Below, one piece after another: positions 15,372 to 21,319 of a stretch of 24,754 nucleotides of DNA. Location of the stretch: positions 1 to 24,754 of IMG/VR virus record IMGVR_UViG_3300046715_000061; one strand, 5' to 3'. Position numbers and translations under genes: made by a program. Every line of letters begins with the position of its first letter. Within the stretch, counting starts at the first letter, position 1. Under the pieces are notes generated by a model, which saw only the letters and a program-made list of their open reading frames with translations, was not told where the DNA came from and did not search any database. The stretch comes from a virus.

Positions 15372-15400
15372 TAGACGCCCGTATATACGCCGTCTATATT
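15372..15400 (+). promoter_or_regulatory. Sigma-70-like promoter overlapping a palindrome
   Basis: TAGACG at 15372-15377 and TATATT at 15395-15400 are 17 bases apart and lie 47 bases before the GTG of the ribbon-helix-helix gene. The spacer contains the perfect palindrome CGTATATACG (15380-15389), flanked by TAGACG and CGTCTA (15391-15396), which would suit an operator. It is one of the few AT-containing stretches in the window. Confidence 0.6.
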
Positions 15401-15407
15401 TGACTAC

Positions 15408-15446
15408 CGGGGGTAACCGGCCCCCGCCGGACCAGAGGAGCGAACC
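15408..15446 (+). promoter_or_regulatory. Hairpin plus start element, copy 1
   Basis: CGGGGG at 15408-15413 pairs with CCCCCG at 15421-15426. It is followed by AGAGGAGCGAACC at 15434-15446, which abuts the GTG at 15447. Confidence 0.7.
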
Positions 15447-15647
15447 GTGGACAAGCCGAAGGTCTCACTGCGGTCCTTCCGGGTCGAGGACGAGATCTGG
15501 GAGGCCGCGCAGGAGGCAGCCGCCGAACGCGACGAGAACGTCTCCCAGGTACTCCGGCGGGCCCTCAAGGAGTACGCCGGACCGCAATACGCCGGGCGGG
15601 GCACTGGGGCCCCGCCCGGTCCAACTACAGAGGAGCGAACCTCATGA
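15447..15647 (+). CDS. Ribbon-helix-helix DNA-binding protein (Arc/CopG type)
   Basis: A 66-residue protein with the ribbon-helix-helix pattern: strand KVSLRSFRV (residues 5-13), helix A EDEIWEAAQEAAAERDE (14-30), the turn NVSQ (31-34) and helix B VLRRALKEY (35-43). Such proteins bind DNA as dimers through the strand. The tail from about residue 45 (GPQYAGRGTGAPPGP) is encoded by a GC hairpin and by the next start element, giving the ending TEERTS, so it is probably not part of the fold. It is the first gene after a promoter containing a palindrome and so may regulate itself. GTG 15447 is set by the start element. It could also be an antitoxin, but no toxin is recognised next to it. Confidence 0.8.
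   Translation: MDKPKVSLRSFRVEDEIWEAAQEAAAERDENVSQVLRRALKEYAGPQYAGRGTGAPPGPTTEERTS
15592..15643 (+). promoter_or_regulatory. Hairpin plus start element, copy 2
   Basis: CCGGGCGGGGC (15592-15602) pairs perfectly with GCCCCGCCCGG (15609-15619) around a six-base loop. AGAGGAGCGAACC at 15629-15641 then leads into TC and the ATG at 15644. The unit lies in the 3' end of the previous gene. Confidence 0.75.
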
Positions 15648-16081
15648 CGGAAGTCACGCCCGGTCGTTACCGGGACTACGACGACCACACGGTGGAGTGT
15701 CTGCACTGCACCGCCGACAGTAACGGGACCGTGGCCCTGATCCCGGGGACCGCGATCGAGGCTCACGAGCTGTGGCACGCCGGGCCCGCAGTCAGGAAGC
15801 TACTGACCCCGGTGACCGGGGAGTGGCCCGACCTCACCGCCGACAGCGACGGACCCGAACGGGATGCGTCCGAGGCGTACGGCTACCCGCCCGGCACGGT
15901 CTTCATCGGCACGCCCGGGGAGACCGAGACCCGTATCCCGGAGCTGACCGACGACCAGCTCACCGCGTGGGCCGAGGAGGCGTGGCCGCTGGCCGGCCAC
16001 CCCGCCTCGGAGCACGACGCCTGGGTAGAGGCGTACCTCAAGGTGGGCCGGATGCTCTCCGGGAAGGTGATCCGAGGATGA
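15644..16081 (+). CDS. Unknown protein, acidic, with CxxC
   Basis: A 145-residue acidic protein starting at ATG 15644 in an ATGA overlap with the upstream gene. The N-terminus has a single C-L-H-C pair with a nearby His (VECLHCTADSN, later HELWH), suggesting a metal site or a small structural motif. The remainder (YGYPPGTVFIGTPGETETRI, then PELTDDQLTAWAEEAWPLAG) is not recognised. It ends with an ATGA overlap into the next gene. No function is proposed. Confidence 0.7.
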   Translation: MTEVTPGRYRDYDDHTVECLHCTADSNGTVALIPGTAIEAHELWHAGPAVRKLLTPVTGEWPDLTADSDGPERDASEAYGYPPGTVFIGTPGETETRIPELTDDQLTAWAEEAWPLAGHPASEHDAWVEAYLKVGRMLSGKVIRG

Positions 16082-16275
16082 AGGTCAAGATCCTCAAGAG
16101 CGACGACATAGCCCGGTGCCCGCGCCGGTCACTGCTGCCGGACCACTACAACGACGACGGGTCCTGCAAGTGCTGCGGGGCCCTCTCCGAGGGGTGGCCG
16201 TGTATCCGGGACAAGCCGCACGACGCGCACCCGCACCGGGACCGGAACGGGCGCGAGTGGGGGTGGGACCTGTGA
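16078..16275 (+). CDS. Small protein with zinc-ligand motifs
   Basis: A 65-residue protein beginning at ATG 16078 within an ATGA overlap. It carries Cys14 and the cluster GSCKCCGALSEGWPC, followed by a His/Asp-rich stretch (KPHDAHPHRDRNGREW). The spacing of cysteines and histidines suggests one bound zinc. It overlaps the next gene by four bases (GTGA). Function unknown. Confidence 0.7.
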   Translation: MKVKILKSDDIARCPRRSLLPDHYNDDGSCKCCGALSEGWPCIRDKPHDAHPHRDRNGREWGWDL

Positions 16276-16763
16276 GCGACAAGCAGTCCTGGTTCGACCT
16301 GCTGTACGCGGAGTACGAGGAGCGTGGCGAGGCGATGTTCGCGTTCTCGCGTAAGCAGGTCGAGGAGCGAGGCGTCACGTGGGACGAGTTCCAGACGGGT
16401 TGGACGTCGGTAGGCGCTGGCCTGCACGTCAAGAACACGGTCCGGGTGCAGTTCGCTCACCGGATGCACACCGACCACAAGGCGTACTTGGCGTCACTGC
16501 CGGAGTTGCGGGTGGAGTACCTGAAGGGCACCGACAGGTGGGACCGGCCGCTGTACCGCGTCGTTGACCAAGTGATCGAGGGCAAGGGCGTTAAGCGCGG
16601 CGAGATCCTGTGCGACGTGGGCCTAAACCCGCCGGAGGAGACGACGGAACTGCACACGATGACGCCGGAGGGTGAGCCGATCGCGGCCCTGGCGGTCCGG
16701 CCGGTGTTCGTGCAGGACGGCACTACCACGGAAAACCAAACACAAGAGGAGCGAACCAAATGA
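16272..16763 (+). CDS. Unknown protein
   Basis: A 163-residue protein starting at GTG 16272, with a G-rich site (GGGGGTGGG) before it and a GTGA overlap. It begins SDKQSWFDLLYAEYEERGEA and has an aromatic-rich helical start, then a beta-like middle (LRVEYLKGTDRWDRPLYRVV) and a strand-rich end. The last residues QEERTK come from the start element of the following gene. No family is recognised. Confidence 0.7.
   Translation: MSDKQSWFDLLYAEYEERGEAMFAFSRKQVEERGVTWDEFQTGWTSVGAGLHVKNTVRVQFAHRMHTDHKAYLASLPELRVEYLKGTDRWDRPLYRVVDQVIEGKGVKRGEILCDVGLNPPEETTELHTMTPEGEPIAALAVRPVFVQDGTTTENQTQEERTK
16745..16757 (+). promoter_or_regulatory. Start element, copy 3
   Basis: AGAGGAGCGAACC directly before AA and the ATG at 16760. 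No clear GC hairpin lies in front of this copy. Confidence 0.7.
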
Positions 16764-17125
16764 ACATCATCAAGACCGGACTGCTAGCGCTAGCGGCCCT
16801 CCCGATCCTGGCCGCCTGCGGTGGCCCGGCGGATGACGCCGCGCCGCACACGGCCCCTAGCAGCTCGACCGTAACCTCTACGGCCCCGTCAGCCTCTACT
16901 CCCGCCGTACCGGCGTGCACGAGCGTGTGGGCCGCCGGGCGGGTACTCCCGGCGGACTACGCCGGGTGCCAGAACGGGGACACGCTAGAGGCCGCCGTAT
17001 CCGGCGGCTGCGGCATCATCGCGTTCGGGAAGGCGTGGGCCAAGCCGGGCCAGACGATCCGGGTAGCGAAGACCGGTGAGCTGGCCGCCGACCCGGCGTA
17101 CAAGGCCGCCTACGCGGCCTGCTGA
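16760..17125 (+). CDS. Phage-encoded lipoprotein
   Basis: A 121-residue protein with a lipoprotein signal peptide: basic start MNIIK, hydrophobic TGLLALAALPILA and the lipobox L-A-A-C with the modified Cys at position 20. A Ser/Thr/Ala/Pro linker (about 27-50) leads to a small domain with four cysteines (PACTSVWAAG, AGCQNGD, GGCGII and the final Cys), which could form two disulfides outside the membrane. Known phage lipoproteins act in superinfection exclusion or lysogenic conversion (for example Ltp of TP-J34); this one shares only the type. The mature domain (ACTSVWAAGRVLPADYAGCQ) resembles small secreted actinobacterial domains with W-x-x-G-x-x-L-P-x-x-Y-x-G-C. It sits in the non-structural block between two regulators. 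Confidence 0.85.
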   Translation: MNIIKTGLLALAALPILAACGGPADDAAPHTAPSSSTVTSTAPSASTPAVPACTSVWAAGRVLPADYAGCQNGDTLEAAVSGGCGIIAFGKAWAKPGQTIRVAKTGELAADPAYKAAYAAC

Positions 17126-17130
17126 CTCCG

Positions 17131-17358
17131 ATGAGCGACCGCCTAACGCTGCTAGCCGGAGGAGACGCCGTGTACGTCTACCCGGACGTACGGAACAGCC
17201 CGGAGACCGCCGGGCTCGTGGCGAGCCAGCAGGCGATGATCGACATCGCCTACCCGGCAGGAGAAACGCACATCGCGAGCGTCAGCGCCGAGCGCTGGCC
17301 GCAGGTCCGGCAGCGTCTCCAAGAACTCGGGGTATCCATCGTGGATACCCGGGACTGA
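17131..17358 (+). CDS. Small unknown protein
   Basis: A 75-residue protein starting at ATG 17131, five bases after the lipoprotein stop, with only a weak binding site, so probably translationally coupled. It has beta strands (TLLAGGDAVYVYPDVRNSPE), a helix, then THIASVSAERWPQVRQRLQE and LGVSIVDTRD. The alternation suggests a small alpha/beta fold. Its 3' end encodes the hairpin at 17330-17350. Confidence 0.65.
   Translation: MSDRLTLLAGGDAVYVYPDVRNSPETAGLVASQQAMIDIAYPAGETHIASVSAERWPQVRQRLQELGVSIVDTRD
17330..17350 (+). repeat. GGGTATCCA hairpin
   Basis: GGGTATCCA (17330-17338) and TGGATACCC (17342-17350) form a perfect 9-bp stem with a TCG loop, 23 bases before start element copy 4. The word GGGTATCC recurs in the promoter region near 18376. 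Confidence 0.6.
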
Positions 17359-17373
17359 ACAGCTACACCAACC

Positions 17374-17391
17374 AGAGGAGCGAACCTCATG
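17374..17391 (+). promoter_or_regulatory. Start element, copy 4
   Basis: AGAGGAGCGAACCTCATG is complete and ends in the start codon at 17389. Confidence 0.75.
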
Positions 17392-18084
17392 AGCAACACC
17401 ATCACGGAGACCGGCGAGCCGGTCGTAGACCCCGCCAACGAGTGTCAGGGGGAGTTCCATTTCCGCGACTTCGACGGTACCCGGACCAGCCAGCCGTGCG
17501 GGCAGCCGGTGACCCACCGGCCGGTCGTAGACGACGCGTACTCCCTCCACCTCCGGGCGGCCGGGAACACGGACCCGGAGGTCCAGCCGCAGAAGCTCCC
17601 GCTCTGCGACCACCACTACGAGGAGCTACAGCACCAGATCGCGGAGCAGGACGCCGACGACCCGTACCGGGTCTGGATCAGCGCCGAGCCGGTCACGATC
17701 CTGGTCGGGTACACGAAGGCGGTCGTTCCTGAGTACGACGAGGAGCTGGGGGCGTACCCCGATGACGCGCCGGACCTCTACGTGCCGTATTCGGACGGCT
17801 GGCGGCCGGGAGCTGAGCAGCACGTCCTCTCCCTCACGGTGGACCTCCCGCCGAAGTTCGAGGCGCACCAGGTAGCCGACCTGGTGTTCTACGCGACGAA
17901 CGCGCCGGACCTGGGGGACGACCCGTACGCCGGGGCGATCCGGGCCGCGATCGACGCGACCGGCTACCGGGGCGAGGAGGGCGGTCACTTCTCGCTCTCC
18001 GTAGGCGACACGGTGACGGTGGACGGGATCGGGCTAGCCTGCAAGTCCGCAGGCTGGGGGTCCATCGAGGAGGCCGGACGGTGA
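17389..18084 (+). CDS. Unknown protein with N-terminal zinc-ligand cluster
   Basis: A 231-residue protein. The N-terminal part has spaced Cys and His residues (NECQGEFHFRD, QPCGQPV, and KLPLCDHHYEEL), fitting a zinc-bound module. The C-terminal 70 residues have HVLSLTVDLP, then a helix and HFSLSVGDTVTVDGIGLACK followed by SAGW. The S-L-S-V-G-D-x-V-x-V-D-G-x-x-x-x-C-x-x-x-G-W pattern is shared by many small actinophage and actinobacterial plasmid proteins of unknown role. It ends in a GTGA overlap with the next gene. Confidence 0.7.
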   Translation: MSNTITETGEPVVDPANECQGEFHFRDFDGTRTSQPCGQPVTHRPVVDDAYSLHLRAAGNTDPEVQPQKLPLCDHHYEELQHQIAEQDADDPYRVWISAEPVTILVGYTKAVVPEYDEELGAYPDDAPDLYVPYSDGWRPGAEQHVLSLTVDLPPKFEAHQVADLVFYATNAPDLGDDPYAGAIRAAIDATGYRGEEGGHFSLSVGDTVTVDGIGLACKSAGWGSIEEAGR

Positions 18085-18233
18085 GCGTGGAATGGGTCGG
18101 CGGGCACGAGGAGCCCGACCCGGCCAAGCCGGACCCGTCTACCGCTAGCCTCCTCGCTAGCATCCGGGAGGCGATGGACGAGCTAGAGGCATCCCGCCGC
18201 CGGGAGATTGCGGAGTCCCGCCGGAACCGCTGA
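18081..18233 (+). CDS. Small charged helical protein
   Basis: A 50-residue frame starting at GTG 18081 in a GTGA overlap. It has a short acidic/proline start (GGHEEPDPAKPDPS) and a charged helix (TASLLASIREAMDELEASRR, then REIAESRRNR). It is the last gene before a strong palindromic terminator. Function unknown. Confidence 0.6.
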   Translation: MSVEWVGGHEEPDPAKPDPSTASLLASIREAMDELEASRRREIAESRRNR

Positions 18234-18243
18234 CGGCAAGCCG

Positions 18244-18277
18244 TAGAGGCCCCCTCTCACGTGAGAGGGGGCCTCTA
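18244..18277. terminator. Perfect 34-bp palindrome, bidirectional terminator-like
   Basis: TAGAGGCCCCCTCTCAC (18244-18260) is directly followed by its exact reverse complement (18261-18277). It begins eleven bases after a stop codon. In RNA it would form a 15-bp stem with a four-base loop. There is no T-run. Alternative pairing with TCTACGG at 18283-18289 is possible. Confidence 0.75.
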
Positions 18278-18305
18278 GCCGTTCTACGGGGCCCGGAGGT
18301 CCCCC

Positions 18306-18333
18306 GGGGCCGTCTCAGCCTGATGAGGGCCCC
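18306..18333. repeat. Second GC hairpin in the 18.2-18.4 kb gap
   Basis: GGGGCC and CTCA (18306-18311, 18314-18317) pair with TGAG and GGCCCC (18324-18333), with a two-base bulge and a six-base loop. It may back up the preceding terminator. Confidence 0.5.
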
Positions 18334-18356
18334 GCCGCGCCGGGGAGATACCCGTT

Positions 18357-18386
18357 TAGACAAATAACGTCCCAGGCGGGTATCCT
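18357..18386 (+). promoter_or_regulatory. Sigma-70-like promoter for the integrase segment
   Basis: TAGACA (18357-18362) and TATCCT (18381-18386) are 18 bases apart, in an AT-richer patch. The pair is enclosed by the inverted repeat GATACCCG (18347-18354) and CGGGTATC (18377-18384), which could be an operator. It shares the TAGAC word of the other promoter at 15372. Confidence 0.55.
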
Positions 18387-18415
18387 TCCAAAGGGGTATA
18401 CGGAACTAGCCAACC

Positions 18416-18433
18416 AGAGGAGCGAACCTCATG
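18416..18433 (+). promoter_or_regulatory. Start element, copy 5
   Basis: AGAGGAGCGAACCTCATG is complete, ending in the start codon at 18431. Confidence 0.75.
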
Positions 18434-18718
18434 CCGATCTTCAACCCGCACGAAGGGGTCACCGAGGCCCAGGCGGACTACTGGGTCACCGCCGACTTCT
18501 ACGAGGACCCGTACGCGCCGCAGGCCACCCCGGCGGACGCCCACCGGGAGTGGCACGCGAACGCGGGCGTCCCGATGGGACAGCCCGGGTGCCCGCAGGA
18601 CGCCTGCCACCCGTACGACGACCCGGAGGAGTACGGCCCGCAGGAGCCGCAGGTCAAGTGCGGCTACTGCCACCAGCGTCACGGCATCTCCACCGTCCGG
18701 CTGCACGCCGGTATCTGA
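18431..18718 (+). CDS. Small protein with a C-terminal zinc-ribbon-like motif
   Basis: A 95-residue acidic protein, first gene after the second promoter. The sequence is rich in aromatic and acidic residues (QADYWVTADFYEDPYAPQAT). Cysteines and histidines are clustered in QPGCPQDACHPYDD and KCGYCHQRHGIS, consistent with one zinc site (two C-x-x-C-like pairs). Its role is unknown; it could be a small DNA- or protein-binding factor expressed with the integrase. Confidence 0.7.
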   Translation: MPIFNPHEGVTEAQADYWVTADFYEDPYAPQATPADAHREWHANAGVPMGQPGCPQDACHPYDDPEEYGPQEPQVKCGYCHQRHGISTVRLHAGI

Positions 18719-18727
18719 CCACCGCCC

Positions 18728-18774
18728 GGGGGCCGGGAGACCGGCCCCCCGACCGTAGAGGAGCGAACCTCATG
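18728..18774 (+). promoter_or_regulatory. Hairpin plus start element, copy 6
   Basis: GGGGGCCGG (18728-18736) pairs with CCGGCCCCC (18741-18749) around GAGA. AGAGGAGCGAACCTCATG (18757-18774) follows and ends in the start codon at 18772. Confidence 0.75.
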
Positions 18775-18963
18775 AAGGACGAACTGAGCTACACCGCGAC
18801 CGGCGACGGACACGCCGTCTGGTACCGGGGCAAGAACATCGGCACCGTACGGAAACGGGGCCTCTACTGGTACCCGTACGCGCCGGACGGCAAGATCGTG
18901 CACGGCACGTTCGGGTCCCTGTCCGGGGCCGCCGGACGCCTCCGGGACCGGGTGACCGCATGA
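18772..18963 (+). CDS. Small basic protein coupled to integrase
   Basis: A 63-residue protein whose stop overlaps the integrase start (ATGA at 18960). The pattern AVWYRGKNIGTVRKRGLYWY, then APDGKIVHGTFGSLSGAAGR is three short strands followed by a helix, a layout like AP2-type or other three-strand DNA-binding folds. It is basic in the strand region. Small basic proteins encoded next to serine integrases include recombination directionality factors, but sequence alone cannot show this. Evidence for being a real gene is strong (start element, coupling); the function is a proposal. Confidence 0.75.
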   Translation: MKDELSYTATGDGHAVWYRGKNIGTVRKRGLYWYPYAPDGKIVHGTFGSLSGAAGRLRDRVTA

Positions 18964-20621
18964 CGACCCGCGCCGTGAACCGCAAGCGGGCCCGCCACCT
19001 GGCGCTGGTCCCGCCGCCGCCGAAGAACACGGCGAGCATCAACATCCGCCTCTCCAAGAAGGCGACGGAGGAGAACCTCAGCAAGGACGGGATGCTGGCC
19101 GACGCGAAGGCGTTGGCCTCCCGGCTCGGGCTAACCGTCCCGCCCGGCTGCATCCACATCGACGAGAAGTCCGGCGCGATCCGGGACCGCGAAGGGTTCA
19201 TGGACTGGCTGGGGGACGCCCGCGAGGGACGGGTAGACACCCTCATCGCGTACCACGTGGACCGGATGACCCGTGAGGGCATCAACGTCGCCGCGATCAT
19301 CCTGGACGTGGTCGAGGGCAAGGACTCCGAGACCGGCGCGGTGGTCCGGCACCCGGTCCGGCTGGTGGACTGCAAGGGCCTGGACAGCCAGGGAGACCCG
19401 CAGGGGTTCCGCTGGTCCTTCGTGATCAAGGCCGAGATCGCCCGCGAGGAGCGGGAGCGGATGAGCGAACGGTCCCTGGACATGCACCGCCGGTTCAAGG
19501 CCGAGGGGAAGCGGACCGGCGGGGACGACCCGTACGGGTTCCAGATCAAGGACAAGAAGTCCCGCAAGCTAATCCCGCTCCCGGAGGAGGCCCGCTACCT
19601 GCGGGAGACCGCCGAGATGCTGTGGGCCGCCGACCCGGACGTGCCGGTAAAGGACCGGGTAACGGTCGGGTCCGTGGTCCGGTGGATGAACCAGCAGGAG
19701 GGCTGCAAGCCGCGCCGGGCCAAGAGCTGGTCCCGTACGACGTTGATCCAGTGCCTCAGCCGGACGCCGGATGCGACCGAGACCGATATTTTCACGCCGG
19801 ACGAGCGGGCCAGCCTCCGGACCCTGCTGGAGACCAAGCCGGGGACCGGCCCGCTGCACAAGGGTGGCCGGCCAACCGGCGAGCGGGGCGGCCGGGCCGG
19901 TACGCACGTCGGGTCCGGCGGACTCCTGGTCTGCAAGGGCTGCGGGAGCAACATGAACATTCACCCCCGGGTCCGGGGCGGCCGGAAGCGGGACGGGTCC
20001 GACCGGCCCAAGGTCAAGGTGGACGACTACCGGTGCAGCGCCAACCCGGGCGCGTGCCCGCTGGGGTCGCCTGCGGTGTTCTCCGGGTTCATGGACCCGT
20101 ACTTGGAGGAGCGCTTCCTGGACACGTACGGGGACCGGCCGCAGTACGAGCGCCGGGCCACGGTCGCCGGGTACGCCGCCGTCGAGGAGGCCGAGCTGCG
20201 GGTAGCGGAGGCCCTGGCCGAGCTGGGCCGGGAGGCTACGGCGGAAGCGTTCGCGGAACTTCAGGCCGCACAGGTGGCCCGGCAGGAGGCCGCCGAGGTA
20301 CCGCAGGAGGTCACGGTCCGGCTGGACCCGTCCGGCCGGACGCTGCGGGAAGTGTGGGCCGCCGCCGGGATGACGGAGAAGCAGCAGATGCTCCGGAACG
20401 CCTTCGGCAAGATCGTGGTCGGGCCGGGCCGGAGGGGGCAGCGGAAGATGGACGAGGACCGGTTGGAGTTCCTGGGCGTACTGGCCGGGGAGCACATCTT
20501 GGGAGTGGACGACCCGGCGGACTACCGGCCCGGGATGCTGGTGCTGGTGCCGGAGCTAGACGACGACGCGGTGGCGTCCGCGCGTACGGCGGATGAGGTA
20601 GCGGCCCGGGAGGCGTCCTGA
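18960..20621 (+). CDS. Large serine integrase
   Basis: A 553-residue site-specific recombinase that would join phage attP and host attB. The catalytic domain has Arg30 and nucleophile Ser32 (ASINIRLSKK), the DEKSGAIRDREGF element (68-80) and DTLIAYHVDRMTR with Asp101, Arg102 and Arg105. The long helix follows with IAREERERMSERSLDMHRRF (residues near 160-180), then the DDPYGFQI start of the recombinase domain. A zinc-ribbon has Cys325, Cys328, Cys359 and Cys366 and is followed by a Glu/Ala-rich coiled coil (about 400-450). The length is typical for large serine integrases. It follows the small basic gene with an ATGA overlap and ends before a strong terminator. The N-terminus is about 20 residues longer than the core fold needs. 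Confidence 0.95.
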   Translation: MTTRAVNRKRARHLALVPPPPKNTASINIRLSKKATEENLSKDGMLADAKALASRLGLTVPPGCIHIDEKSGAIRDREGFMDWLGDAREGRVDTLIAYHVDRMTREGINVAAIILDVVEGKDSETGAVVRHPVRLVDCKGLDSQGDPQGFRWSFVIKAEIAREERERMSERSLDMHRRFKAEGKRTGGDDPYGFQIKDKKSRKLIPLPEEARYLRETAEMLWAADPDVPVKDRVTVGSVVRWMNQQEGCKPRRAKSWSRTTLIQCLSRTPDATETDIFTPDERASLRTLLETKPGTGPLHKGGRPTGERGGRAGTHVGSGGLLVCKGCGSNMNIHPRVRGGRKRDGSDRPKVKVDDYRCSANPGACPLGSPAVFSGFMDPYLEERFLDTYGDRPQYERRATVAGYAAVEEAELRVAEALAELGREATAEAFAELQAAQVARQEAAEVPQEVTVRLDPSGRTLREVWAAAGMTEKQQMLRNAFGKIVVGPGRRGQRKMDEDRLEFLGVLAGEHILGVDDPADYRPGMLVLVPELDDDAVASARTADEVAAREAS

Positions 20622-20653
20622 TCAGCTCGTGAGGCCGGTTCTAGGCAGCGAAT

Positions 20654-20690
20654 AGGGCCCGGCGGGGGAAATCCCCCGCCGGGCCCTTCG
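20654..20690 (+). terminator. Strong hairpin terminator after integrase
   Basis: GGGCCCGGCGGGGG (20655-20668) pairs perfectly with CCCCCGCCGGGCCC (20673-20686) around AAAT; an outer A-T pair extends it, and TTCGTATT follows. It ends the rightward integrase transcript. Confidence 0.85.
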
Positions 20691-20942
20691 TATTCCCCGA
20701 GAGTGCCCCTCAGCACCGGGCCGGGGCCGACGCGGTAGCAGCCGCGCCGACCCCGGCAGGGTGAGGCCCCCACGGGGCCAGAGGAGCGAACCTAACCAAC
20801 CCCGTGAGGGCTTCGAGCGTCATCATAGCCTCTGGTCAGTACGGCGCAGGCCCCGGACCCGTGGGGGATGACGTGATCAACGACACCACCGGCCGGAGGT
20901 CACGCCCCTACTGTCCTAACCCTCTGGGGGCCTCAGTTGGTT
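20691..20942. other. Convergent non-coding gap with dyads; possible attP region
   Basis: No convincing gene is seen between the terminator and the stop of the leftward operon at 20943. It holds an imperfect 16-bp dyad (GCCGGGGCCGACGCGG at 20720-20735 against 20742-20757, 14 of 16 pairs, six-base spacer), an orphan start element, and CGTCATC (20818-20824) mirrored by GATGACG (20867-20873). A site for the integrase just downstream of its gene would be in a common place; none of the dyads is decisive. Confidence 0.35.
20765..20792 (+). promoter_or_regulatory. Orphan hairpin plus start element, copy 7
   Basis: GGCCCC (20765-20770) and GGGGCC (20774-20779) form a short hairpin followed at once by AGAGGAGCGAACC (20780-20792). 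No start codon stands at the normal distance; the next is a GTG at 20804. It may be the remnant of a lost gene. Confidence 0.6.
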
Positions 20943-21146
20943 CTACGTCGTACCCATCGCAATCGCGTGCTCCGCAAGCACTTCCGCGCCGTGGGCCGGG
21001 CAGCACGCCTCCCCGACAACCTCGTCGCAGTCTAGGCACGACACGGTGACGTGGATGCCGTCCGTCAGGTCGATGCACACCGACCCGACCGTGTGCGGCT
21101 TGACCTCCGGCAGCGGGTCCGGCGGCAGCTCGCTGTCCGGGATCAC
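20943..21146 (-). CDS. Small zinc-motif protein, last gene of leftward operon
   Basis: A 67-residue protein starting at GTG 21146, chosen because it forms a GTGA overlap with the upstream stop like most junctions in this operon; an ATG eight codons earlier is possible. It shows CIDLTDGIHVTVSCLDCDEV, then GEACCPAHGAEVL, which gives a C-x-x-C pair and a C-C-P-x-H element likely to bind zinc. The last stop (TAG) is followed by the convergent gap. Function unknown. Confidence 0.65.
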   Translation of the reverse strand: MIPDSELPPDPLPEVKPHTVGSVCIDLTDGIHVTVSCLDCDEVVGEACCPAHGAEVLAEHAIAMGTT

Positions 21147-21319
21147 CGCCTGACCTCCCGCTGCATCCACTCCGGGGCCGGGAGCGGCCGGTGCTCCGGG
21201 CAGAACATCTGCACGAGCACATTCGTCTGGGTCGCCGGGTCCCAGTGCACCAGACTGAAGCTCTCCACGTCCGGGCTAGCGAGCTGGGCCGGACAGCGCG
21301 CGCAGGTCTCCGGGTTCAC
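21143..21319 (-). CDS. Small zinc-motif protein
   Basis: A 58-residue frame starting at GTG 21319, with GTGA overlaps at both ends. NPETCARCPAQL gives a C-x-x-C pair, and MFCPEHRPLP gives a second Cys with a nearby His, so a single zinc site is probable. The middle (VESFSLVHWDPATQTNVLVQ) has beta character. The pattern resembles small actinobacterial zinc proteins of the C-x-x-C...F-C-x-x-H type, but no function is known. Confidence 0.65.
   Translation of the reverse strand: MNPETCARCPAQLASPDVESFSLVHWDPATQTNVLVQMFCPEHRPLPAPEWMQREVRR

Noticed and set aside
15447-16081. Toxin-antitoxin pair (ribbon-helix-helix gene with overlapping downstream gene)
   Set aside because: The downstream 145-residue protein shows no RelE/ParE, PIN or other toxin pattern and is larger and more acidic than usual for such toxins.
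19569-20596. Long open frames on both strands inside the integrase gene (over 300 codons each)
   Set aside because: They are Arg/Gly/Pro-rich shadows typical of high-GC coding DNA; the integrase frame has clear catalytic and zinc motifs.
20804-21049. Open frame after the orphan start element (GTG at 20804, 81 residues)
   Set aside because: The distance from the purine core to the GTG is about 18 bases, the product has no recognisable pattern, and the second half lies antisense to the well-supported last gene of the leftward operon.
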